Shown here one piece after another: positions 33,611 to 45,404 of a stretch of DNA of 64,000 nucleotides. The translations under genes and the position numbers were made by a program. Positions within the stretch are counted from its first letter, which is position 1; each line of letters starts with the position of its first letter. The notes below the pieces were generated by a model that had not been told where the DNA came from, searched no databases, and saw nothing but the letters and a program-made list of their open reading frames with translations. This stretch comes from Acholoe squamosa. Taxonomy: Eukaryota > Annelida > Polychaeta > Phyllodocida > Polynoidae. Where the stretch lies: the NCBI GenBank assembly GCA_949317995.1, contig OX439043.1:57305339-57369338 (forward strand), read 5' to 3'.

Positions 33611-33727
33611 AATACACTTTAGCTGGCGCACATCTTGCTGCACATTAGGATTAGCATAGGGTTAGCATTAGGGTAGCTAAAGGGTTCACTTCAGCACCAG
33701 CTACTAGCACCGGCTAAAGTGCATTAG
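33611..33727. mobile_element. 117-bp MITE with AATACACTTTAGCTGG ends
   Basis: AATACACTTTAGCTGGCGCA at the left is mirrored by AGCACCGGCTAAAGTGCATT at the right. The middle has TTAGCATAGGGTTAGCATTA and a second CACCAGCTACTAGC. It is small and has no coding capacity. Confidence 0.6.
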
Positions 33728-33842
33728 TCCCTCAATTTCTCCTAATATGACAGGAATGAAGAGACCTGATGTACACAGACTTTGTTGAACATGGTTAAAT
33801 GTATAAGGTAATGTGATGGGAATCATTTTCTTAAAATCAGTT

Positions 33843-33987
33843 CTAAGGGGGGGGTCATTTTTTTCAACCCATTCCTAAGGGGGGGGGGTCACTTTTTTTC
33901 AACCTATTCCCAAGGGGGGTTAATTTTTTTTTGACGTATTCATTCTGCCAGATTGGCACCCCCCCTGCCATAAATAATGAACGCTCC
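33843..33987. mobile_element. Harbinger-type MITE, right half
   Basis: Three units of a G-run followed by TCATTTTTTTCAACC-type sequence lead to GCCATAAATAATGAACGCTC then CC and TAA, the right end of the GGGAGCATTC subfamily. The left terminus is missing. Confidence 0.6.
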
Positions 33988-34291
33988 CTAAGTCCAACCT
34001 GAAGAACTATTAGATACCTGCGCATAAATCCTATTAACCATACAGATTCAGGATTTTCTTGACAGAAATTGGTATCTTCGTTGTAAATCGATGTTTGTAG
34101 TAGTTTTTTTTTCATTATTTCATAGACCTACACAGAAGTAAACTATGGACTGGATCCCCCTGTGCACTGAACCATGACTGCCTCACTATTGTTTGTAGTT
34201 CTGCCACTAGAGATAGGTGGCAGCCCTGCATATGCAGTGTTGCCACCTCTGGGCAGTGGCAGGAACAGGGGGGGGGGGGCTCATGAACCTG

Positions 34292-34748
34292 TAGGTTGCA
34301 GAACACCAATTGACGGGAGGTGGCAGCAGGAGACACTTTGTAGCTCCGCACTGAAGGGTGTTGTACAATGATTGTTGGTCTAAAATCTGACAGTGGGTAG
34401 GCAAACCAGGTATCAAATTAATCCTTAGGGTGTATATTAATCGATTTGAGTGTTATTTAGGCTGATATTTGATGGTAAGTTGAGGGGGTGCACTCTATTT
34501 AATTAGAGAATGTATTGAAATCATTCACTGCAAAACCCCCAAATCTGGGTATGTCCGCACTCTAAGGCCTATAGCAAAAAAGTTAATCACATTGTACCAC
34601 ATGCCATGGCCCTAAACTATTGGGAAAAATGTATATCTACAAGAAAATAATAGTGGCTAAGTCCAGATACTTGCACAAGTATTTTATTTTCGCCCAAAAG
34701 CTATATAGGCCAACAGTGGAAAAATAATTAGTGTTCTGCAGCCTCTAC
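34292..34748 (+). repeat. Direct duplication, copy 1 (457 bp)
   Basis: From TAGGTTGCAGAACACCAATT to GTTCTGCAGCCTCTAC this segment is repeated at 35652-36109 with only a handful of differences (for example GATTGTTGG against GATTATTGG, CATTGTACC against CATCGTACC). The copies are 1360 bp apart and in the same orientation. Confidence 0.88.
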
Positions 34749-35651
34749 GGGCTATATAGGGCCTTCTACCAAGTTTGTCAAATCTCGCTAAAATGTGTTT
34801 ATTTTGTTTAGGGTAAGTCAGTTTGACAATGTTATGGTGAGAAAGGGCAAGGGAATCAATAAAATTAGTGAGAAATCACTGAAAATCGTAGTAGCGGAGT
34901 TTTGGCCTTGGAGAGGTTTATGAGAAATATTCTGGTGTCAATCCGCAAGCCTGATACTTCTCTCTTGGGGGTGCCAGGTAACCAAAATTATGGTTTTCAG
35001 GGTCAGAATGACCTGAATTTTACATTCTCAGCTGTTTCCATCTATTTCTATCGTCCTCAGTGCTCTATGGGAGGCCTTTTCATGCATCGGGGGAAAACAT
35101 CATTTTTCTCTCCCCGAGCTATGCAGCCAATGAATGTTTACTGACACTTAATAAAATGTCCTTGTATTCACCATATCTGGTAAATTTTGTTGTCCTTATA
35201 TGGGGGAGCTTGAATAATGTGTAAATGGGGCCATCTAAGCCATTACACATGGAGTTAAGATGCATTTTGTTGAATTTATTCCTTTATATCATTATATTTC
35301 CGAGGGTTTTTCATACATTTTAGCCAGATATTTCTGTGAATTATAGCACCTAGAGAGAGAATAACACTCAGCACCTCACGTGGTACCCCTTGGCTATCAG
35401 CATGTCAAATTTCTTGGCCCTGTGACCATTTTTTCTATGTGAAAGCACCATACGTCAATGTCAATGCTAGAAATCGATAAAATCTATGGAGAGCGCACAG
35501 ACTGATACCCACTCTGGGAATTGATTCTCAGAGAGATTTGAGGGGCCTGAGGGGCATAAAAGTAAAAGATTCTGGATAAGACATTACTGGGCCAGTGAAT
35601 AAAAGCTTTCCAAGCTATTTCATTGACCACCAAGATTCCAACCCAGGCCTT

Positions 35652-36109
35652 TAGGTTGCAGAACACCAATTGACGGGAGGTGGCAGCAGGAGACACTTTG
35701 TAGCTCCGCACTGAAGGGTGTTGTACAATGATTATTGGTCTAAAATCTGACAGTGGGTAGGCAAACCAGGTATCAAATTAATCCTTAGGGTGTATATTAA
35801 TCGATTTGAGTGTTATTTAGGCTGATATTTGATGGTAAGTTGAGGGGGGTGCACTCTATTTAATTAGAGAATGTATTGAAATCATTCACTGCAAAACCCC
35901 CAAATCTGGGTATGTCCGCACTCTAAGGCCTATAGCAAAAAAGTTAATCACATCGTACCACATGCCATGGCCCTAAATTATTGGGAAAAATGTATATCTA
36001 CAAGAAAATAATAGTGGCTAAGTCCAGATACTTGCACAAGTATTTTATTTTCGCCCAAAAGCTATATAGGCCAACAGTGGAAAAATAATTAGTGTTCTGC
36101 AGCCTCTAC
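35652..36109 (+). repeat. Direct duplication, copy 2, ending at the foldback element
   Basis: Near-identical to 34292-34748. The match stops at CAGCCTCTAC, and the very next bases, TACATGGTATCAAGAA, are the left end of the 2.4-kb inverted repeat. Copy 1 continues there with unrelated sequence (GGGCTATATAGGGCC). Confidence 0.88.
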
Positions 36110-38490
36110 TACATGGTATCAAGAATAGTATAGGTTCCCTAGGATATGTTACTCCATAGAGTCCTATAGTGCAAGCCACCCCCATCTACCCCCCCTTAAA
36201 AGTAGGCTACCTTTTGTGTTCAGTACTGAGTCCTATGTAAGATAAGGGGGTTTATGGTGATGTCAGGAATCTTTATCAGAGTGATATCAAATGGAAACAA
36301 GGGACCACCTATACCAGAAAGTCCTGCTGAATCAAAAAATTGTGGTCTTGATTCTCAAAATTTGGCCAAAGGTACCTAAAAATGAGGTTTGATGATGAGA
36401 ATATTTTAAAAATGTAAAAAAGTTATATTGAAAATGATTGGAACTTTTTATAGATGCAACATGCTAATCAAAGTCAGTACCTCAATCTACATATCCCAAT
36501 GTTTGCCTATCCGAACCTGACAAGTACTCTGCTTGCATATGGCTCTACCTCTCCCACATACTGCCTATCCCTTAGTCTGCCCTATCACTCATACTACCTA
36601 TCCCCTGAAACATCTAGAGTTTAATTAGGTTTTCCCTCACATGGCTTAAAGGATTAAAGTTTACCCCTCACCTTTGTACCTAATTTTCTCTGTACATTCT
36701 TACCATTAGTCTACCTATCCTCAATCTGCCTATCATTCACTTTACCTATCCCTCATGGTGACTATCCCCCAAATCTGCACATCCCTCATATTTGACTGGC
36801 ACATCTGTAATATTACCTAGCACCAATGTATCTTTTGAATATGCTCACCTTACAAGGTACCCTCTGTACCTATCTCTTAAACTGTTTATTACCTATCCTC
36901 CTTGCTACCCATCCTCTTCATGCCTATCCCTCAAGCTCAATTTATAGCTTTCCTGCCTATCACAGCTTGATCAGCTGGGATAGCTCACATCCAACCTTTG
37001 TATGATCTCTTAGTCAACCTATCCCCTAAAGAACAAATCCAACAGTCTACCTCAAGCATACATCTACTGATGACTCATGTTATATATCCTTGAGGTTACC
37101 TATCCTTCATACTGCCTATCCTTCATGGTATATAGCCCTCTGCCTACCTAACCAGCTATCTATGTATCTCTCACCTTGTATGCTATTCTTTCTACCTTTA
37201 TAGTAGCTCTTATAGTCTATGGCTTGTGAAATATACCTATCGCTCATTGTACCTATCCTCAAGTCTGCATATCACTCATGTTTACCTTACATATCCCTCA
37301 GCCCATTGAATTATCATGCTTTTCTAAAATGCCTCACCATGGCGATCATTAGACTAGCTTACTTCCTATCCTACATGTATGTTGTTTATTCCCCTCTTCC
37401 TATCCTTCATGCTGCATATCGTTCATGCTATCCCACTTGACAAGTTAAAAAACTGAGGGCTATATACCATGAAGGATAGGCAGCCTGAAGGATAGGTAAC
37501 CTCAATGATATATAGCATGAGTGATGTATTTGTGAGGTAGACTGTTAAATTTGTTCCTTAGGGGATAGGTTGACTAAGAGATCAAAATGAAGGTTGGTCG
37601 TGGGCTATCCCAGCTGATCAAGCTGTGATAGGTAGGAAAGCTATAAAGTGAGCTTGAGGGATAGGTATTGAAGAGGATGGGTAGCAAGGAGGATAGGTAA
37701 TAAACAGTTTAAGAGATAGGTACAGAGGGTACCTTGTAAGGTGAGCATATTCAAAAGATACATTGGTGCTAGGTAATATCACAGATGTTCCAGTCAAACA
37801 TGAGGGATGTGAACAGTTGGGGGATAGTCACCATGAGGGATAGGTAAAGTGAATGATAGGCAGATTGAGGATAGGTAGACTAATGGTAAGAATGTACAGA
37901 GAAAATTAGGTACAAAGGTGAAGGGTAAACTTTAATCCTTTAAGCCATTTGAGAGAAAACCTAATTAAACTCTAGATGTTTCAAGGGATACATAGTATGA
38001 GTGATAGGTAGACTAAGGGATAGGCAGTATGTGGGAGAGGCAGAGCCATACACAGGTAGAGTACTTGTCAGGTTGAGATAGGCAAACATTAGGATATGTA
38101 GATTCAGGTATTGACTTTGATTAGCATGTTGCATCTATAAATAGTTCCAATCACTTTCAATATAACTTTTGTACATTTTTAAAATATTCTCATCATCAAA
38201 CCTCCTTTTTAGGTACTTTTAGTCTAATTTTGAGAATCAAGATCACAAATTCTGGATTCAGCAGGATTTTCTGGTATAGGTGGCCCCTTGTTTCCATTTG
38301 ATATCACTCTGATAATGATTCCTGACATCTCTATAAACCCCCTTATCCTACATAGGACTCAATACTGAACACAAAAGGGAGCCTATTTTGAAGGGGGGGG
38401 GGGGTAGAGGGGGGGGGCTGTTACACTGTGTCCATAGGTAAAGCTCTGAGTTTCACCTCCTATCTATTGAAGCTTCTTGATGGTATATGG
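36110..38490. mobile_element. 2.4-kb foldback element with arms of about 1 kb
   Basis: The left arm (about 36110-37142) is mirrored by the right arm (about 37453-38490). Matching pairs include TTTTGTGTTCAGTACTGAGT with ACTCAATACTGAACACAAAA, TGCAACATGCTAATCAAAGT with ACTTTGATTAGCATGTTGCA, and CTTCATGGTATATAGCCCTC with GAGGGCTATATACCATGAAG. The sum of paired coordinates stays near 74590, so arms are almost colinear. A roughly 310-bp spacer separates them. The inner halves of the arms are rich in spaced CCTATCC(T/C)(T/C)CA units. No transposase frame is present. The form is that of a Foldback/Galileo-type element. Confidence 0.85.
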
Positions 38491-38945
38491 AGGGATGATG
38501 ATGATGTAGGAAGGACTGAAGGAATTCTGAATGTTTGACTTCCATTCAGATAGGTATTTTCTATTGTAAATTGAGAAAATTAGGAGGATTTTCGATTTTT
38601 TTTGGGGTATCATTGAGTGTCATCTCTGTACTGGGTATATATCAGACTTATATCAAAGGTACATAAGGCCCATACATGGGTAAAAAAACGACACGTGCGA
38701 CACGGCGACACAGGGGCTTGTAAAGTCTGACATGTCCGACGCGCCACTTTTCAATATCGACAGACACGGCTTGAGACACCAGATTGCATTGGATAAAAAA
38801 CGACTTGGCGACACGCATGTTATTTTGCCGACCCATGTATAGGTATATACATAGGCATGCTATATTTCATTGAAAAGAGAATTAAAAGGCAGAAAAGGTC
38901 AGATTCATTTGACGGTTAATGAAAAAAGAAGAATGAGTGTAGATA

Positions 38946-39062
38946 GGGGCTGTGTACAAATGACGTCATGCATTTTTGGACCATTTTTGACCCCCCCTCC
39001 CCCCCTTGTCATGTTTCGTCATACAACAATTGACCCCCCCCTCAGTATGACATCATGCAGAG
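38946..39062 (+). mobile_element. GGGGCTGTGTACAAATGACG element, left copy
   Basis: Left end GGGGCTGTGTACAAATGACG then TCATGCA; interior has C runs and CCTTGTCATGTTTCGTCAT; right side TATGACATCATGCAG is a worn end. The partner at 40985-41098 has the opposite end intact. Confidence 0.6.
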
Positions 39063-39832
39063 AGCTACCCCCCCCCCCCCAAGTTTAATGAATAGTGTAG
39101 GCCTATTCCGACCTAGCCGGATACATTATTGACCAATCAGAAAATTCCCTTCATTCGGTGCAGACTTTTTAGGGTGCATTACAAAACTCCTTGTACCGGT
39201 ACCCATCACCCTGGCTGTTATCAGTCCTTATCAGCTTGGCACCAGCTTGAGCAGGGGTCACCCCAATAAGGATCTGCTACCATGGAATAGCAGAAAAACA
39301 AAATAAATTGAAATGGTTCAAAGGGACATATAGTGGGGGTGAATTGGCAATTAAAGATAAGATGAACTAGCACTGTTCAACAAATGAACAGAGAAACATG
39401 CCAAACACTGGCAGCTTATGGGCCAGGGGAGGGGGGGGCACTTCAATTGTTTTTGATACGGATGTGTGGCTGAACCCGCAAACTACATTTACCCTTGCTA
39501 TTGCACTTGTTCACAGGGATTTTCTTCAAAACTCTACTCTTGCTAGGGAATTTTTGACATGACAATCTTAGATTTTGCTCAAAATATCTTGAATCGACCT
39601 TATTTGGAGAAAATTTGAATTTTGTTCATGCCATTTTCATGAAAACTGAGAAAATATACATGAACATTTCTGAATTTTCAACGTTAATCAGGGTATTTTG
39701 CTGAACGTTAACCCTTGCTGGGGACATTTTGCTCAAAAGTAGACCCTTACTAGGGACATTTGTGGCTGAAACAGGAGGCTTGCTAGGGACTTTACCCAGA
39801 AAAAGTTCCCTTGCCAGCCGCACATATGTGTG

Positions 39833-40190
39833 TAATGGTTCGGATTGAAGTATCGACTAGTTTGAAGTGAAAACCAGACGAGGTATCTCGGGTTAGTGCA
39901 ACCGGCACGTATTTATTACGGTATATGTTTTACATCCACCTCGAAGTATACTGCTTAGCTATGTGCAAGCTCAGGTAAAGGTGGTCCGACTCCGTTGGCA
40001 GGCAGAGCCAGACTAACGCCTTCCCCGGCCCCAGGTAGGAGCAGGGGCGAGGCGAACAGTGCTGCCACCACCCCGCAGAGACCAGTGGTCGAGGAGACCT
40101 CTAGTGACTACCGGTGATGGGCGCACCGCTCGAAACGCCCTCTCGAGGGAGACGCTCACACTATATCATGATCTACAAGCCCCTACATGT
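39833..40190. repeat. Unclassified G/C-rich block, LTR-like
   Basis: A 350-bp stretch richer in GC than its surroundings, with GTTAGTGCAACCGGCACGTA, TTTATTACGGTATATG and CCTTCCCCGGCCCCAGGTAG. No frame, no clear ends. Its layout loosely resembles the block at 59025-59400 (both have a TTTATTACG tract), hence LTR-like is only a guess. Confidence 0.25.
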
Positions 40191-40761
40191 GTATACATTA
40201 CATAGAGGGTGCCCCCCGGGCATATGGGTCCTTATATGCAGGATGCACTATATCCATGCCTAATACACAGAGTATTATGGTAGTGATCATATACAAGTAT
40301 TTCCTGTCACAAAAGATCCTTAAAAACTGTCTAGGTCAATAGTCCAATACAAGATCTCAGAAAGTATCACAAATTCTCAGAAGCCCATCAATTGCAATCA
40401 TACTTTCAATTTATGAAATTACAAAGCAATTGAGTCACCTCAGGATTTTACTGTAGTATCTGCAAATAAGGTGAGTCCAATAGAGTTCCATTCAGACAAA
40501 GATGTGGAGAGTAAACTAAGGGGGAAGTCCCTTTTACATCTCCCCAAGCATCTCCTCAATGAAAAAAGCAACAGGGTGGAGGAAAGCTCTTAGGGATTAC
40601 TCCTCAACAACGGGAGGGGGTGGATTGGGAGAGGAGCAAAATAATTTTGATACCTCAAGGAGTGGGAGGGGGAGGGTCATTGAGTGAGATGTCTGAGGAA
40701 GGCATAAATGTAGGGCCTATAGGTATTATATTTTCCTACCTTTACAATTTTTTTTTCTTGC

Positions 40762-40955
40762 CCGGGCGTCCCTAGCCCACTTAAAAGGGTCTATTTCTCT
40801 TCTTTCCTATCCCCTCAGGATGTGTGTGGTGCACATATGTGCGGGCACCAACACATTCCTCTGTGAAATTGTGTAATGTAGTTCTCGCCATGAATATGAC
40901 CTTAGCTGTCGAAATGGCATTAAACATCTATTACTCACTCACTCACTCTTTTCTT
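40762..40955 (+). mobile_element. SINE family 1 copy, plus strand
   Basis: CCGGGCGTCCCTAGCCCACT, GTGTGTGGTGCACATATGTG, GCGGGCACCAACACATTCCT, GTAGTTCTCGCCATGAATAT and GGCATTAAACATCTATTACT followed by (CACT)n. Full length and little diverged. Confidence 0.85.
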
Positions 40956-40984
40956 GCCAAAACCAAAACAAATTTTGATTTCTT

Positions 40985-41098
40985 GATGACATGATGTCAT
41001 GCAGCCCATGACCGCCCCTCCCCCCCCTTGTCATGCTTGGTCATGGGAAGTGGGACCCCCCTCCCCCCTCCTGCATGACGTCATTTGTACACAGCCCC
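40985..41098 (+). mobile_element. GGGGCTGTGTACAAATGACG element, right copy
   Basis: Interior CCTTGTCATGCTTGGTCATG is in the same orientation as in the left copy, and the right end is TGCATGACGTCATTTGTACA then CAGCCCC, a perfect inverse of the left copy's outer end. Flanks TAGAT lie outside both outer ends (just before 38945 and after 41098). Confidence 0.6.
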
Positions 41099-41819
41099 AT
41101 AGATCTAACCTCTTGTGATTCGTTTTCACATTTGCAATATGAAATTGAACATAAAATTTTCTGTTTTTCAGAAATGCCCCTGCTGAAAGTCCTTGATTAA
41201 ATAAACAGAATGTAAATTGCTAAAAAAAATTGAATGAAAGGGGGAATCATTACATTTGAGTTGGAACATCAGCTGGCAAACATATTTATTACCATTTTTA
41301 CCCCCTAAATATTAGCAAGCCCATGAGTTCTCTGTTTTATATGCTAAATGAGCCTAAGGACGTTTTGAGCAAATAACAGTAATGCCAGTTTTGTATAAAA
41401 AAAAACAAGAATGTGTATAGATTTGTTTCCATATTATATTTATTGTTGCAACTCAACTCAAGAATCCCCCTCAAGAAGCATCAAATATTAGTCATCTTAT
41501 CTTCGCAACATACTGATGATGGGTTCCACAGCTACATTCATCATAACATTACATCAATAAGCACTAGTTTACAGGATATTCTACACTACACATCAAATAC
41601 AGACAGCAGAACACATGTTCGTGATCATGACAATGATATCATTATTATGCACTCATTATACATTTACAAGGAAAACCTTTGATATAGAGGTACAGATATT
41701 AAGTATATACATTATATACCATGTAAGTTAGAAGACACATGATCATCATAATAATATATATTTATTGCATGCAAATACAAGAAAAACCTTACATAACATT
41801 GCCTAAATGCATTCAAACA

Positions 41820-42606
41820 CCTTGGTACAAATTACCTCCCCCCATCGTACAGATTACCTCCCCACATCGTACAGATTACCTCCCCCAAAGTACAGATTAC
41901 CTCCCCCCATGGTACAGATTACCTCCCCCATGGTACAGATTACCTCCTCCCATCATACAGATTACCTCCCCAAATTGTACAGATTACCTCCCCACATCGT
42001 ACAGATTACCTCCCCCTTCATGGTACAGATTGCCTCCCCCCATGGTACAGATTACCTCCCCCAAAGTACAGATTACCTCCCCCCATGGTACAGATTACCT
42101 CCTCCCATCATACAGATTACCTCCCCAAATTGTACAGATTACCTCCCCACATTGTACAGATTACCTCCCCCCTCCATGGTACAGATTGCCTCCCCCCATG
42201 GTACAGATTACCTCCCCCAAAGTACAGATTACCTCCCCCCATGGTACAGATTACCTCCTCCCATCATACAGATTACCTCCCCAAATTGTACAGATTACCT
42301 CCCCACATCGTACAGATTACCTCCCCCTCCATGGTACAGATTGCCTCCCCCCATGGTACAGATTACCTCCCCCAAAGTACAGATTACCTCCCCCCATGGT
42401 ACAGATTACCTCCTCCCATCATACAGATTACCTCTCCAAATTGTACAGATTACCTCCCCACATTGTACAGATTACCTCCCCCCTCCATGGTACAGATTGC
42501 CTCCCCCCATGGTACAGATTACCTCCCTCATTGTACAGATTACCTCCTCCCATCATAGAGATTACCTCCCCAATTGTACAGATTACCTCCCCACATCGTA
42601 CAGATC
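41820..42606 (+). repeat. Minisatellite of about 22-bp units in a 156-bp higher-order repeat
   Basis: Units of the form GTACAGATTACCTCCCC plus three to five variable bases repeat about 35 times. A marked unit with GATTGCCTCC instead of GATTACCTCC recurs at 42031, 42187, 42342 and 42498, spacing 156, 155 and 156 bp, so seven units form one higher-order block. The long plus-strand frames (up to 351 codons) come only from this repetition and encode a low-complexity QITSPHRTDYLPP pattern; they are not called as a gene. Confidence 0.92.
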
Positions 42607-43108
42607 ACTCAATCTGGGGATCACACTTCCTTAATTGGTGTACCTTGTGTAATTCCGTGATTATTTCAATGAAAATAGTTATAAATGTAGTAGGCACTCC
42701 TACCCAGTGGGTACTGGTGCATGATGTTCCACTTAAAGAAAACCCCTACCCTAATTTCATGATAGCGTATTTTGATGGCCTTTATGTCAAATAAAAAGAA
42801 ATTGACATGGCTATTGAAATATTTGCCCCATAGAGGAGAGCTGCAGGTTTATCTGATGCATCTGATGACACTACACGTGGGAACAGGTTTAAAGCTATGC
42901 TACATGTATAGGGCTTCTTAGTTATAATATTAAACACCAGATGACAGTGTCCACAAATAGGTACCCTAAAAGGCCACCAGATGGCGGACCTGATGAAACT
43001 GCCACGTGGCATACGCAAAAGGGTGTATGTTTGGAGAATCTACCTGGCCCTCTGCGGAGACGAATGTTGACGCCGTTGCGGTTCCCGGGGTGCCTGGCCA
43101 AATGGGAG

Positions 43109-43191
43109 CTCGGGGGCAGAGCCCCCGATCAAGGATATATGCCAGATCTCATCTGAATTTGAATTATATTCAGATGAGATCATCTGGCAGA
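43109..43191. repeat. Two adjacent hairpins
   Basis: TCGGGGGC-AGA-GCCCCCGA (43110-43128) is a compact perfect hairpin. Fourteen bases on, GCCAGATCTCATCTGAAT and ATTCAGATGAGATCATCTGG (43142-43190) form a longer one with a 3-base bulge. Function unknown; could be the end of a MITE. Confidence 0.6.
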
Positions 43192-43246
43192 CCCAAGTGA
43201 GATTACCCTCAGTTCTCGGGCCTCAGTTGAACCGGGGCAGATCTAA

Positions 43247-43540
43247 GGGAGTGGTCATTATTTATCAACAGGGGGGGGAGGATGGTGGGTTTGATGGGGG
43301 GGGGCGTAAAAATTTCAGACCGAGGGGGGGTAACAAAATTTTGACCCCTCTTGAGGGGAGGGCTAAAAAAATTTACCCTCTTTTGAGCAAAAAAAGCCGT
43401 GCGCTACTATAGCTCAAAGAGGGGCGCGAAAATCCTCTGCAAAAAATTTTGACTGTCGTCGAGGGGGGGCGTAAAAAATTTTCGCATGTCCGCGCAGAAA
43501 ACCACCGGCCGCTCTCTGTTGATAAATAATGACCACTCCC
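43247..43540. mobile_element. Complete Harbinger-type MITE with TAA duplication
   Basis: Perfect terminal inverted repeats of 23 bp (GGGAGTGGTCATTATTTATC then AAC, mirrored at 43518-43540), flanked by TAA on both sides. The 294-bp interior is G runs with AAAAATTT(T/C)(A/G)AC blocks, partly symmetrical. Best copy of its family here. Confidence 0.88.
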
Positions 43541-45088
43541 TAAAAGGAAATGGTCTAGAGGGCACAGCCAAGAAAATTTGGTCGGGGGGGGGGGCACGTG
43601 CAAGGAGACGGCCTCGCACCTTGTTTAATAGGACCCCATTTTTGGTTAAAGGAGGCTGGTGCACCCCTCCCCCCCCTCCAACCTCTAAATATATCTGCCA
43701 CTGTGAGTGTCATATTAACTATATGATCGTCTCTGCCCACTGCCAAACTACCGACCCCCTAAATCCCAGATTCCTGAAGTAATCCACCACCCATAATTTC
43801 AATACATTTGGAGTTACCGCCCCTAATTTCAAGGCATTTGAAGGGACTACCTGAGATTTGAAGACATATCTACAGCATGGACCTTATTATGTGCAGTTAT
43901 TGTAAATGTACAGTTATGGTGCAAAGAAGATATTTACTGCCTCCTATTTTTGAGGTGCACAAAGAGTTACTACCCCCTATTTCTGAGGTTTAACACAGTC
44001 ACCGCCTCCGCTTTTAGGGCCCGTTTGGCAGTCGGTAGCCTATTCTATTGCTACCTGAGTAGTCCCCCCGGCCTTTATATAGGCCTAGAAAACATTTTCA
44101 AACTTTTTCTCTGATTTCATGGATACCCCGATACTAGCCTAATACATGAAACCTCTGTTGGTATATTCTGTTCCTTATTTTCCTCCTGGCTTATTCTTTT
44201 AAGAAATACAAATAAGCAGGTAGGAGACAAATAAGCAGGTAGGGGCCCCACCTCTCTCGTCAATAGAGGTGGGGCCGGCAACCAGCCAACTGCCCCCCCC
44301 CCCCCCATGGCCATCTGAGATCTGACAGAGGATTGTGGGTAATCTCTCATCTTGCCCTGCACCCACAGAAAACTGCCCCTGCCTCTATCTTAATCACCTT
44401 GAGTACCTGTCTGGGGTACCTGTCCATTGTTTTAGGTGTGAATGGAGGGGATTAGGGAGCATTCATTATTTATGGCAGGGGTGGGGGTGAGCAAATTGAG
44501 GGGGGGGCCATTTATTTTCAGGGTATTCTTAGGGGGGGGGCCAAATATTTTCAGGGTATTCTTAGAGGGGGGGCCGTTTGTTTTTTACCTATTCTTAGAG
44601 GGGGGGCCATTTATTTTTAGGGTATTTATCCAAAATGTCGCAAATTTCGTCACCATAAAATGTCTTTTAATGTATCAGTGACTCCTTTTGAAAGACTAAA
44701 GGTAATCAAATTGATCCAGTTCAGTGAAATCTAATTGGATGGAACTATATTTAGAGATCTTTTTCAATTGATCAATACCAATGTGCATTTCTTGTTGATG
44801 ACTACCAGTACATGCAGCTACAGCTGCTTTTTAACCTATTTCATCTAGAAGTAGCATATTCTAATAGAGATGATACATGGTATGTACTATCTTCCAAAGA
44901 ATCTGAGTCTCTCTTATGAACAACAAGACTATTCTACAAAAAAAAAATACCTTGTCTATAAGGTGTATCTGAGTTGAGACCAATTCTATCACCTATCCCT
45001 TGGAGTCTATTAACCCATTAAGGGCAGAAGGCACATGAGTTATCTGGCCATGGGGACAGCCTTTAAATTTCCTAGGAGTAAGGGCCTA

Positions 45089-45310
45089 CCTTCTATTAAA
45101 TGCACCTGCACTAATAAGCGCACCCCTCGCCATTTGGGTTGTAAGCACACACCACTTGTGTCAAATCATGCTGCTGTAAAAGTAAAGTTTTTTAGAGCAA
45201 ATGGTTTTTAGACTTTAGGGGTGTGCCTTTTGGAAATGATTTTTGTATTAAGGTTTCGACCATCTAATGATTAATTTTCAGCACCGGTGTGGTTATTAGA
45301 ATGAATATGG
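45089..45310. mobile_element. TA-flanked MITE of the TAATAAGCGCACC type
   Basis: Left part CCTTCTATTAAATGCACCTG and CTAATAAGCGCACCCC; right end CACCGGTGTGGTTATTAGAA then TGAATATGG before TA. The right end is a worn inverse of the left. Related to the larger 47014-48106 element. Confidence 0.5.
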
Positions 45311-45357
45311 TATTCACAGTCCCCGCACTATTCCTATATAAGGAGGCCTACATGGTG

Positions 45358-45404
45358 TCGACTATAGTCGATGCTCGACCCGCGACGATGTTGACTATAG
45401 TCAA
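45358..45404. repeat. Pair of 14-bp palindromes differing by mirrored changes
   Basis: TCGACTATAGTCGA (45358-45371) and TTGACTATAGTCAA (45391-45404) are each perfect palindromes followed by TGCT. The second equals the first after C-to-T in one CpG and G-to-A in the other. Confidence 0.8.

Noticed and set aside
41739-42794. 351-codon frame and overlapping 275- and 157-codon frames
   Set aside because: They are read through the 22-bp minisatellite; the peptide is pure repetition of a QITSPHRTDYLPP-type pattern in more than one frame, as expected from repeats alone.
43486-43782. 98-codon frame with poly-proline and arginine
   Set aside because: Runs across the end of a Harbinger-type MITE and a G run; composition is that of the repeat.
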